Below, piece after piece: positions 22,676 through 37,099 of a stretch of DNA of 64,000 bases. The notes beneath the pieces were generated by a model that saw nothing but the letters and a program-made list of their open reading frames with translations, was not told where the DNA came from and ran no database searches. Numbering within the stretch: the first letter of the stretch is position 1; every line of letters starts with the position of its first letter. The DNA comes from Pempheris klunzingeri (Eukaryota; Chordata; Actinopteri; Acropomatiformes; Pempheridae), in the NCBI RefSeq assembly GCF_042242105.1, contig NC_092035.1, forward strand, positions 11,937,477 through 12,001,476, in the 5' to 3' direction. Made by a program: the position numbers and the translations under genes.

Positions 22676-25600
22676 TCAGGACCTGTCCTTAGCTTGCAGG
22701 CAAGAAGGCAGACACAAGGACAGCCGGTATCTCCTGACAGATTGGTCCGATACAGCTTGGAGTCGACTCAACCGACCTGTACCTGTGTTTGGACTGGCCT
22801 GGACTGGCCTGGTATAGCCTGGCCCACTTGTGACAAAAGGAGCCATCATGCCAGACCCTCCGGTGCCCCTCACCACAGATGAAGTGGCCCCGGTCTGTTG
22901 TAGGAGTCCTCTCTGCTGGGCTGATGTCTGCTCCTGCCCTGCATCATCCTGTGGCCGGGCAGAGCAGCTGAAGCTCATCTGTGATCTGCCGGCTTCTGTT
23001 TCCAACTGTTGGACTGAAGTCACCAGCCAGTGTGGCTGATTGCGCTCGTGATGATGTGACGGGTGTAGAGGAGAGCCGCTGTCGGAGGTGGAGCTACAAA
23101 ACGGCAAAAAGGTGTATTTTACAAGTTTTAGTTCAAATACACACTACATTGTGCATAAGTCAGTTTCATTCAGCAAGGTGCTAAAGAAAAGTTACTACAC
23201 TCTCCTCCCTTTGAAAACACACCTGCTGTTTTATCTGTCTTATTCTGCCTGCTCTTTGAAAATAAAAGTACCAGCCTTAATAGTGTATTAAGACATCGTT
23301 ACCAGCCTTAAGAAAACACTTGAATGAATGAACATTATACTGCATTTATCAAGACAACGTGGAGGTAAACATGGAGGAAGTGTTGAATTTACATCAGCTA
23401 GGTAACAGCCAGCTGTAAGAGAATTTACAATAATTTGTGACCAAGTTAAAGTTACCTGCTGAGTGATGTCTGAAGGGAGGAGGGGGGGGAAGAGTAGGCT
23501 GACCCATCGTGTTTATGAGGGCTTGCCATGATCACGTAGTCATCCTGAGGCAGCACAGACAAACTGTGGCTTAGCTGTGGTGACATCATCATGTAGCCCA
23601 GCCCCTCTTCCTCCTCCTCCTCCTCCTCCTCATCTTCCTCTTCCTCCTGTGGCTCCAAGCCCTCCATCAAACAGGCTGCAACGCTGCGGTGGTGTGCGAT
23701 CACCATAGAAGTTCCTGTGCAGTCGTCGTCCAGTGGGGGCTGATTGTCCGTCTTCATTTCCACGTAGCTGCCAGCCTCAGACACACTCTGGTGGGATCTG
23801 AGAGGGCCGAGATGTGAGGTGGAACTCCGAGAAGATTCTGGCTCGGTTTTGTCTGGTTTGCTGAGCTGCAGGTAACTTTGTGTTGGACTTTCAGGGTTTC
23901 TGGGGGGCAAACCCAGGGGAGAACCAAGTGCTCTCATGTTCACCAGCTTGTCCCTGTATTTGGGTCTGCAGCGTTTTGGGGCCAGAAGGCTTTGAAGCCG
24001 ATTGTGGTTGGAGATCGGCGAGCGGCTAAAGTCAGGAAGAGCTCGTAGTGCCCTTACTGTCTCACGAACCACCTCATGAATGTGCTGGGCTACTGCTGGG
24101 CTTCCTGCACAGATCAGACATAAAGAGGAGAGGTCACAGTCCTATTGTAAAGCAGTAATGAGTAAAATCAAATCATCTTTAATTCTTATTCACCTTGGTC
24201 TCTTGCTTCCATCCAGATTTCTCCAGGACCGTTTGGTGCCGACCTGCCAAGCTCCAAGAAAAATGAGCCATCCAAGTGGCCAAAGCGGCGAACACTCAGT
24301 AAAGGTATCGTAACCGACGGCAAATCACTGCATGCGCCTACTCTGACCAAGATGAGAGACGTGGCTGTGAGGCAGAGCCGGCTCTCCCCTGTCAGGGACC
24401 TGGAAGAGCCCAGACCTCTGGGCTTCACCCTGACGGGCCAAACCTTAGACCACGGTCAAGGGAACAGGGGTGAAGATCAGGCAGGCATGTTGACATCTAA
24501 TGAAGAGCTGGTAGTACTTAAAAAAATGGGTTTAAATTAAATTAAATCTGTGCACTCTAAGCTGAGGTATAATATCCAGCTGTACACAGTTTTACTATTC
24601 CAAAAATCAGCATTTTTGCCAACCTTGTATTTCCTTTTTCCTTTCAGGAGTTTTAGTAGTTTTTAAATTGGTTGCGTCATTTTAAGAAACCATTATGTGT
24701 GATGTAATAGTGCCTCACTGAATATTAGGGTAATATCACAGAGATCACATGATTGTCTTATTTGATGTGAGCTTATTTCAGATTCAGTCATCAGAGGAAG
24801 AGAAAGTGCAAATTGAGTATGAATTCAAATTGAATTTCTTGGAAAGCTGAGATCTTCCTGGGCTTCAAATGTCCAACCACACAACACAAATAAAAGGAAA
24901 ACCATTTAAAATCTGGTCTGACCTCTTTGAAGAAGGCAGCAGGGGGCAGAGTGCAATACCCATCATCCTCTTCTTCTTCAAACCCCTCTCCATGCTCTTC
25001 ATCCTTCCGCTCTTCCTCCATCAGTTTCTTAATGGCCAGATACCACTCCTCTTGTTCCCACTGGTCCTCCGCCACCAGCACCATGGTCTGATCCTGGGCA
25101 TACAGCGCCACCGTGTGGCCTTTCCTGGCACCGCCCACCCGGCTCACACCAAGACAGCACCTCAGGTAGATCACTCTGGAAGTAGCAGGAAATACCAGTC
25201 GCCTCAGCTGGACAGTAAGCTTAGCAATTAGTGGTCAGGGTCAAGACTATAAACTAACTCAGTGACCTTAACTTTTTAAGGAAAGGAATATCTTGGGAAA
25301 TAAATGTATTTGCATTTTCACACCAGTTCAGTGGGAGTCTAGCCGTCCCCATACAGCTGCTCCCAGCTAACAAACAGTCCAGCACATACACACCTGGGAA
25401 GCAACAGTGTCGTTTTAAAACTTCGATTTTGTACAGATTTTTTTAAATTCTTATTGTTGGACAATCTTCAGCCTTTTAAACAGAGCCAGGCTGACTTGTT
25501 TTAACTTGTTAAAGTTATTTTAACCAACCCTTGCTTTCTTGAGCCAAACAGCGCAGCTTTACCAGCAGACTTCTCCATTGCTGTGAACTTCTCTTGGCTC

Positions 25601-26037
25601 TTGTACCACTCGAGTCGGCTGGGCCCGGTGTGGCTTCCTGCTCTCAGGACAAAATACCTCCTGTGGCTGCGCTCCAGCTTCCCCAGGCAGCCCTGTTTCA
25701 CCACATCGCTCTGCGGCCCGGAGGAGGTCAAGAGGGCACCGGCCAGAGGGACCAGAGTGTCAGAGGTCTGGCTGGTACAAAACAGCTCCTCATAGAAACG
25801 GGACGGAGGACTCGGCTGTATCCCAGCATGGCGGTCCTGAGACTCCTGGTCCCGCTCTATTTGACGATCATGCGTCCAGAGAGGCCGCAGAGGTGATCCC
25901 ACTGGCAGCCACGTTTGGGTGGGGCTGCTGCCGGGCGACGACAGAGGGGAGCTGGAAGCAGGTGGATCTCTCTTTTGGTTGGCACGCCTGTCATGCCCCT
26001 CTGGAGTTTCATTCATTTCAAGATGGGAACCTGCCAT
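22676..26037 (-). CDS. Insulin receptor substrate (IRS) family adaptor
   Basis: This is a cytoplasmic docking protein of the insulin/IGF receptor pathway: phosphorylated tyrosines recruit PI3-kinase and other SH2 proteins. Coding exons, 5' to 3': 26037-25529, 25175-24923, 24443-24194, 24104-23456, 23093-22676. All have GT-AG introns, and phases add up to 2079 nt, 692 residues. A PH domain spans about residues 111-225 (RRYFVLR ... WYLAIKKL) and an IRS-type PTB domain about 255-356 (VWPVRVKPRGLG, RRFGHLDGSFFLELGRS, GPGEIWM). The tail has YVEM (Tyr451), YMMM (Tyr508) and YVIM (Tyr527), classic PI3K-binding motifs, and an acidic run at about 491-504. Odd: it is shorter than IRS1/2, has introns inside both domains, and has about 110 residues before the PH domain. 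DOK proteins share the domain order but not these motifs. The start was chosen at the first ATG after a pyrimidine-rich acceptor (exon start 26060). The exact IRS paralogue is not assigned. Confidence 0.88.
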
Positions 26038-26765
26038 GTGCACACAGGAAGAATCAGAAACTAAAAAAGAGAAATAAGAGAAAAGAAAAGCCAACTACAA
26101 TAACTTCTGCTCTGTATGTTTGTTGTAAAGAAAACCAAGCAATGGTTTTCCATCTTTAACATCAAACATATACCAATATCAAAATCCACATACATTTCTT
26201 CTGATTTAATCAGAATGAAGATTATATTATTATTATCTCATCTCTCTAATTTATCACTTGGCACTAGGCACATTCTTAAGATAGGTTTTACAACCAGATC
26301 ACATTGTTCTGCAATACTTAAACAAATTAACAGATTAAAACTATAAATGAAAATCATCCCTCTTTATTTGTAAAGCCTGATGAAAGTCTGCATGGGAAAC
26401 ACACTAAATTGTACTTTATTTATTTTAAGAAATAAATATATTCATGGCTGTTCAATGATAAATATATTTAGTATTCATTTCTGATGCTGAAACAAATGAT
26501 CAGAAACTATTTTTCATCATTTAAACAAGACAAATATTAGCCATTGCAGCTTTTCTATATTTTACAGCATTAAAACATGGATATTTGTGTGTTTGACGGA
26601 TAAATCAAGCTAATTAAAGTTCAGTTCTTGACAGCCCTTCTAATAAGTGAATATAACTCATTAAAGGTGAACAGCGCGGCAGAAAAAAAAATATGGCGCC
26701 GACTGACTGAAATTAACGATGCCCTCTCCCACACAATTAGGCCAAACCATTTCATTAAACCTCAC

Positions 26766-26960
26766 CTGTGGCTGGCAGGTAGAAATATTACGACTGGAAA
26801 CACGCACAGTGTGTGCAGCCCTTTATGTCAGGCAGTTTTCATGGGTCACACGGGGATTTTTCCACACAGATTTTCCGGGTGTCTTCGGCCCGTCTGTCCC
26901 TCAGCTGCACCCTGAGCACAATCAGTGTGGCCTTCAGGAGCTCCTCGGACAACCCAACTC
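26766..26960 (-). other. Probable 5' untranslated exon of IRS-family gene
   Basis: On the - strand a non-coding stretch ends in CCACAG followed by gtgagg (donor at 26766/26765). The next strong acceptor downstream is a long pyrimidine run ending in TTTTTTAG before 26060, just ahead of the IRS start codon. The 5' limit is a guess. Confidence 0.45.
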
Positions 26961-27506
26961 TCAGCTAAGGAAAAATTGGATAAGTGGCTCATCTAAATTC
27001 TTGGGATGAAATACATTCATCAAGCTATGACAAAAATGAAACTGGATATTTAAAAGTTGATAACTAAAACAATATTGTCAGTCTATTGTGTGTTTTTATT
27101 TTTTAATCTATGGTAATGTACCATATGTACGGTACACTATGGTATGTTATGGTAATCTATGGTAATCTATGGTACTATATTCTGTGACTGTGATCTGTTT
27201 CTACATGTGTGATTCCCAGAGTGAATCATGGAGGAGGAGGTGTGATGGCGTGGAGGGGCTTTGCTGCTGACACTGTTGATGATTTACAGAAAACAGAGAG
27301 AAAGTGAGAGGTTCTTATGAAATGACTGCTTATTAACAGACAGAGGAAGTGTCGTAGCTCATCATGCTTACAGCAGTCGGGTGGAGCAGTGTGGTTTCTG
27401 CACATTTCAACATAAACAACTTCTCGCTGTGGACACAGCCACTGTCGGAGCAGGTCGAGCAGCAAGCAATCTGTGGATACCCGTTACTTTCTCCTTGTGC
27501 CCCAGG
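26961..27506. promoter_or_regulatory. Shared upstream region of IRS-family and CYP4 genes
   Basis: The two genes diverge from here, with no more than about 550 bp between the likely IRS 5' exon and the CYP start codon. It contains an imperfect tandem of tatggtaatc-like units at about 27110-27180. Bidirectional promoter use is inferred from geometry alone. Confidence 0.35.
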
Positions 27507-31476
<3,970 letters not shown>

Positions 31477-31562
31477 AAACACACCTGAGAGTATTTCTTA
31501 ATGCGTTAGTGACATTTTGGGCTACATGAAGCTTTTACTATCACTGTGTTAAGTTTGGTTTG

Positions 31563-31568
31563 AATAAA
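31563..31568 (+). terminator. Polyadenylation signal of CYP4 gene
   Basis: AATAAA 87 nt after the stop codon of the P450 gene. Confidence 0.8.
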
Positions 31569-32020
31569 CCCTTGGTGTAAACAATGTGTCATCATCTCTA
31601 AACACAGACAGCATGGACTTCAGGTCCAGTTTAGGAGGAGAAAGCATGATTATCTATAGAACCTGGGCTGGTTTAGAGTTTAGAGCTTGAATTAACATGT
31701 CAGGCCAGTGCATTACTCTTTATGTAGAATAAAGAAATGAATACAAGTTAACTAGGGATTTCTAGAAGAAACATGTTTTGGTGAGAAACCACAATGTGTT
31801 AATTACACCTAATACACCAGATTACATGAGGAGGTCCACTTCCTGAGTATTTTAATTTAGAATTCTTTCATTTACAAATGTGCTGCAGTGATGAAATGCC
31901 TGTTAAAAGTGTCTTTGCAGCCACACCCTTCAGTGTTCCATCGGTGTCACATTTACGGTGAGCATGAAACAACTGTGACATTTACAGATATGACAGATAT
32001 TCATGGAATAGATATCAATA
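31569..32020. other. Intergenic between CYP4 and CD2-like gene
   Basis: AT-rich, nothing coding seen. Confidence 0.5.
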
Positions 32021-32090
32021 TGACGTCCGCTTCGGAGGGGCGGGGCCTGTGAGCGTGTTGACGCGGACTCACTTTAACTTTCACTTTCAG
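32021..32090 (+). promoter_or_regulatory. Promoter of CD2-like gene with GC box and ISRE
   Basis: A CRE-like TGACGTCC (32021-32028), a GC box in GAGGGGCGGGGCC (32035-32047) and TTTCACTTTC (32079-32088) occur together. The complement of the last is GAAAGTGAAA, matching the interferon-regulatory-factor pattern GAAANNGAAA. It lies 160 bp before the start codon. IRF control is inferred and fits an immune receptor. Confidence 0.5.
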
Positions 32091-32248
32091 CGTGTCTGCG
32101 GAGCTGCTGCGGTCTCTGAGCTTCTGTCGGCCGACACAGACCACTCATGTCCAGCTTCAGTGTTTCTGGCTGTTAGGTGACTTTGCCGGACATGTTCAGA
32201 GCAGGAGCAGCCAGGATCTTCCGCCGTGTGACCGTGTGAGGGCTGAGG

Positions 32249-35200
32249 ATGAGTCCGCATGTGACAGTCATGACTCCGGCCGGCTGGGTGTGTTTCCTGA
32301 TGGCTGCTGTGTCCGCAGCCCGAGGTGGGACCATTACTGCTCAGTCTGTCAGCTGTCTGTTCGGTACAAAGTGTCTTGTTCTGCTCAGTTTGGTGAAGAA
32401 GTGCAGGTTTAGTGGCGATGTTGTGATTTTCCAAAACCATGACCGCGCCCAGTGTAGAGTAGCCAGAGCATACAACTGTAGTAGTTTAACAGTAACTAGT
32501 GCAATAGAATAGAATAGAGTAGAGTGGAGAAGAATAGAAAAATAGTTGAGAACAATAGAGATTGTAAAAGAGAAGCGAAAAGTAAGAATAAACCAAGAAA
32601 AAGAGAACAGGAAGAGGAGAGCAAAAGAATTGAATAAAACTAATTGAATCCAAAAAGAAAAAAAACAGACTATTGTCACTGAAAACAAGTTTAACAGGTG
32701 TTGTTTAGTGTTGAATGTAAAAATAACGTCAGTGGAGTGAGCTCCCCCCCCATCCTAAAGCTGACTGTTCACATCCTGCATTAGGTTTAATTAGACCAGG
32801 GTCCAGTGAATAAAAAGCCAATTTAAAGGGCAACACAGTTGTTTTTGTCCTTCCAGAGATTTCAGTCTACAAGAAGGTGGGCGATACAGTCGTCCTGAAT
32901 CCAGATGCGGGCTCCAGCCTTATCACCAGCATCATGTGGAAGGATGGTCCCAACATCGCCGCTCAGTGGGATGGGACAGATCTGGATTTATATCGCCAAT
33001 TCAAAGGTATCCCGAGTCTAGTTCATCTCAGTTTTTGGATTCATGTGAAGAGTGTTGAAAAGCTAAGCCTATCCCTGTCGGTGTCTGTGTACAGAGCGCG
33101 GCAGCCTGAACATTTCTAGTGGAGAGCTGACAATCAGAGGACTGGCTCGTGGCGACAGTGGACTGTACACACCTGAAATCAACAACAACCTCGCCAGTCC
33201 AACTCGCCTCACAGTCATCTGTAAGTGGACAAATCATGCCGGATCAAGGAAGTCAGACTGAGAAAATGAAGATGCAGCAGATTTTTCATGACTGTAATGG
33301 CCTGTTTCTGCCCCACCCCCACCCCCATAACAACAGCTCCCGTCCCTACACCCACTGTTGGCAAATCCTGTGACGAAGAGGAGACCGTCTGCACTTTGAG
33401 CTGCGACGGAAACACCACAGCAGCTGAACCAGTCACCTACAGGTGGACGTCAGGTGGTGTAGTGTTGCCAGGTTTACTGAGGGAGCAGCGCATTACAAAG
33501 GTATTGTGTGATGATGCTGCTCAGTGTGTGTGTGTACGGATTTCTCTCTGTTTTTATGCAGTTTTCTTACATCCATTTATTGTAGCCTTCCCACAGAAAT
33601 CAAATGTTTAAATAGAAATATCTTCCACTCATTGTATCCGATGTCCACACCCTGAACATGCTGAAGGAAAAGGCACCAAGTAAGTAGTCTGAATAATGAT
33701 AATGTGCAGTAATGTTTGCTGCTTAATGTTCCTCATAGGAGGTAAGCTCGAGTATGGCCGGGTTCGTCTGTGAGCTGGAAAATCCAGTCAGTAAGGAAAG
33801 CAGCGAGCCGCTTCCCAATCCATTCTACAAAAGTGAGTCATCACACCAAGGCCTCGTCAGCCAAAATATCCTCTGCTTAACACGCTGGAAAGCCCACTTC
33901 CTGCTGCTGCTCTCCTTTTCCAGTACCCGTACCCATCGAACCTACCGTGGAGGGACACAACCTGAAAATCTCCACAGGAGTCACCGTCTTCATCTGTCTG
34001 CTGACGGCTGTGGTGATGCTGGTCTTATTCCACAGGTGTAAGGCAGGTGAGGAATCATGACGCTGACTTTACTTATATGAAACATCTTTCACATGATTCA
34101 GATTTGTTCATCTGGGATTTTTCAGCATTCATAACATTTTAATCTCTCGTGCGATTTCTTCCAGGAATGTGGTTCTACCAGAAAGGTGAGAAGTCTTTGA
34201 AAGCACTCATATGTTTAATCAATCTCAATCTTTATTTATAGAGCGCCAATTCATAACAGCGTTATCTCAAGACTCTTTCCATAAAGAGCAGGTCTAGACC
34301 AAACTCTTTAATTAGAGAGAGACCCAACCACTCAGGAATTCAACATTAAGGATTCAAGAATTCCCACATGAGCAGCATCAGATATTATATTGAGCAACAG
34401 TGGAGGAAGAACTCCACTTTAACGGGAAGAAACATTTTTAACACAATGTTTAACACAAAGTCCTTTTTAAGGAATTCAAAGAGGATTTTTTTTCTTCTTC
34501 AAAATAGCTGCACTGGTGTGAAATGAGAACAGACACTGGCAACATCTTTCAGTGCAAAAACATCTTATGAACAAACTGGAAACAACCTCCTGTTCACTTC
34601 AAACTACAGTTCAAAAGCTTCCTTTGGTTAATTTAGCAGAAATGTGTTTAATCACCTCTGTGAAGATACTTGATACTAGATACTAGATACTTGAATTTTA
34701 TGGATTTTAGTTCATGATTCAACAAATAAACTGTTAAATTACGACCTTTTAGTTAATATTTCCACGCACAACCACAACCAAACTACAATGTGTCAAACAA
34801 GCACATTCCCACACCTGTCAGCATTAAATACATGGCCTTAATGCTGAATTAATGCCTCCTGGTGTTGACAGTGAACTGAGGAGATTAATGGCAGGTGGTG
34901 AAGTTATTTCTTGTCAACCTTAAGCAAACTTTCTTAATGTTCTCTGCTGCAATTCTCTCCCTGCAGCATCCATGCCATGGGAAGCAGGTCAGTAACTAAA
35001 ATCATTTATACCACTATACTATTGCATTATTTATGCCGATACTATTACATATTGTGTTAATAGAAATGACTTGATGGTACAAAAACTTTTGAAAGTGGTT
35101 CAGTAGATCGTAGAGAACGGGATGTAATGGCTGTAATGTAATCCTTCAGGGAAACGGCACCTGATCAAAGTACTTCAATTAAAAGTGCTTGTTTTTGCCA

Positions 35201-36628
35201 CTGAATGGCTCAGGTTGTTATTCTAATTGTCTGACAACATTATGGAAAGGATCCCTACAGAGACAGACCTGTAACCTCCTTTTAGTTCCTGCAAAAAGAG
35301 CAGAAACAGCCGTTATTTTGCCTTCTTCAAACATACCAAACTCCATTGACAAAAACAGGAATTTTAGCTCATACAACATGGGAGTGGCACTGCCTAGATC
35401 AGTTTGCTTATTTGATCAAGGCAGCAGTAGAACAGCAACCTCTACGTAAAATTACTGTTTTTGTCAATGGAGTCTGGTGGTGTTGAACTGAGCGTCATAA
35501 CAGCTGTTTCTGGTGAAACAAGAACGATCTTACAGGTCTGCCTCTGAAGGGATCCTCTCTGTTAAAGTTATCTGACACCTCAAACAACAATTTTATCCTT
35601 TAACAATCAAACAGCCTGGATCTTAACTGATATAACAAACTTCTTCTGTGCTGTATTGTCGACTAATGTCACTGTCCTGTTGTTCTGCTCTACAGACTTC
35701 TGGAGGAAGCATGAGAGGCCATGTAAGTTTTAGCCACGGTTTGTTTTCTCTAACATTTAATAATGATGAAAAAGTTGACATATATTTATTTGCATATCAT
35801 TAATACAGCAAGACAGAGCCGGCTCTGGCCGCTTTGGTGGGCAGCAGACAGACTACTGATGTCTTCAACATAACATCAATTGTGTGTTGTGATGATGCAT
35901 TACTAAAATAAAAGAGGTTGCACTACAATTATATAGTTACACAGTAGCTACAGTAGCATTATTAGGCAACTTTGCTTTATTTCAACTGGCCTCTAGCTAG
36001 TTCAAATGAAAAGTCAAACAGTGTTTTTTAATGTTAGAAAAGACGACACACCTCCACACTGGGACCTCTTTTCTGCCTCCTCTTTTCTCCGCTTTCTAAA
36101 AGCCGCAGCTGAGGGCTTGGACGGCCTTTTCATGATGACACTATCAATATGACAAAATATGACTTGTTGTTGGCGTCTGTCAGTAGGAACCGCTACCTGA
36201 GATGCGCACCGATAACTCGTCCCACCCCCTCCTCCACAGTGCAGGGCAGGTTCAGGGCCAGGTCAATCAAAGAATGAGAAACAACAGGGGGGGTTGTTGT
36301 TGTTTATTTTTTCTGTATTTGTTTCATTATTACGATTATTTATTTTATTTTATTTATTGCTTTAATTGGGTTTTTTTTGTTTTTTTGAGGGCTTGACACA
36401 ACGCCCCCTTCAGCATGTGAATCATGCCCAGATCTGGCTCTGCAGGCTGAATCTAATGGCACCACAGCTCGCGAAGAGCCGGCTCTTACCCAGGGTAAGA
36501 TACCAGGTTACACGTCTTGTACAAAACCTCCATCCTGTCCGGTGCTTTATTACATGTGTCTTTTCATTCAAGTGTGCCGGCGCGTGACTCGTCTTTCCTT
36601 GTGTCTTTTGGCAGAAAAATACCTATGA
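32249..36628 (+). CDS. CD2/SLAM-like immunoglobulin-superfamily receptor
   Basis: This is a type I surface protein, probably a leukocyte adhesion or signalling receptor. Exons: 32249-32324 (signal peptide), 32857-33006 and 33095-33220 (first Ig domain), 33337-33500 and 33739-33832 (second Ig domain), 33924-34046 (stalk and membrane segment), 34165-34185, 34967-34987, 35696-35722, 36432-36494, 36615-36628. They total 879 nt, 292 residues, with all phases closing. Domain 1 has the CD2-family GDSGLYTPEINN strand and no disulphide cysteines. Domain 2 has cysteines in CDEEETVCTLSC and in FVCELENPVS, typical of the family. The membrane span is about 220-239. The tail is short, coded mostly by tiny exons, and has no ITSM (TxYxxV/I). 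The last two exons are less certain: the acceptor of 36432 lies in the end of a hAT-like insertion. Closest relatives could be CD2, CD48, CD58 or SLAMF; the orthologue is not assigned. Confidence 0.8.
34221..34440 (+). repeat. Interspersed fish repeat (LINE/SINE-tail-like)
   Basis: The run aatctcaatctttatttatagagcgccaatt ... gagagagacccaaccactcagg ... agtggaggaagaactccac is a diverged copy of a repeat I recall as common in teleosts, usually found as a retroposon tail. It sits in the seventh intron of the CD2-like gene. Family assignment is tentative. Confidence 0.45.
35175..35590. mobile_element. Fold-back (inverted-repeat) element
   Basis: The left arm (about 35226-35370) and right arm (about 35445-35578) are reverse complements of each other at roughly three quarters identity. 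Matching blocks include aaggatccctacagag with its partner gaagggatcctctctg, gacctgtaa with ttacaggtc, and ctccattgacaaaaacag with its exact complement. About 75 bp separate the arms. No coding capacity; it lies in an intron of the CD2-like gene. Probably a non-autonomous DNA transposon of MITE type. Confidence 0.6.
35817..36445 (-). mobile_element. hAT-like DNA transposon remnant
   Basis: The left end CAGAGCCGGCTCTGG (from 35817) and the complement of the right end (CAGAGCCAGATCTGG) agree at 13 of 15 bases. On the - strand from 36133 runs MKRPSKPSAAAFRKRRKEEA, resembling the N-terminus of hAT transposases of the ZMYM1-like group; the rest of the transposase is absent. A T-rich tract fills 36290-36390. 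Flanking octamers (cagcaaga and caggctga) agree at only 5 of 8, so the target duplication is unclear. Ends are approximate. Confidence 0.5.
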
Positions 36629-36742
36629 AATAGGCGGCCACACGGCGATCTAAAGTGAAGCTTTCAGAAGCCAGAAGTGCACGTGTGCTTCAGGATTGTT
36701 CTGTCCTGTGTTTTCAGTCCCTTAGCAGTCACTAGAATTAAT

Positions 36743-36748
36743 ATTAAA
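36743..36748 (+). terminator. Possible polyadenylation signal of CD2-like gene
   Basis: ATTAAA, the commonest variant signal, 115 nt after the proposed stop codon. Confidence 0.4.
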
Positions 36749-36789
36749 GATAGACTTTTCATATTTTTTATGGTCTTGAAGCCACAAAA

Positions 36790-37095
36790 CACTGACCAAA
36801 AATTCTGTTACTACCTTTCAGAGTGGCCTTTTATTGTGGCCAGCCTCAGGCACACCTGTGCAGTAGTCATGCTGTCTAATCAGCACCTTGATATGCCACA
36901 CCTGTGAGGTGGGATGGATTATCTGGGCAAAGGAGAAGAGCTCACTAACACAGATTCAGACAGATTTGTGAACAATATTTGAGAGAAATGTTTTGGGGTT
37001 TTTTTTGTATATAGAAAATGTTTTAGATCTTTGAGTTCAGCTCATGAAAAATGGGAGCAAAAACAAAAGTGTTGCGTTTATATTTTTGTTCAGTG
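36790..37095 (+). mobile_element. Tc1-like non-autonomous copy A
   Basis: It starts CACTGACCAAAAAT and ends ATATTTTTGTTCAGTG, complementary termini of the same Tc1 family as the copies at 41268 and 52960. A TA follows the right end. The transposase region is missing: the left terminus joins directly to the 3' part beginning CTTTCAGAGTGGCC. Confidence 0.75.
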
Positions 37096-37099
37096 TAGG

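Noticed and set aside
22676-26037. DOK-family assignment
   Set aside because: PH and PTB are shared, but the PTB sequence (VWPVRVKPRGLG, GRSAPNGPGEIWM) and the YxxM motifs follow IRS proteins.
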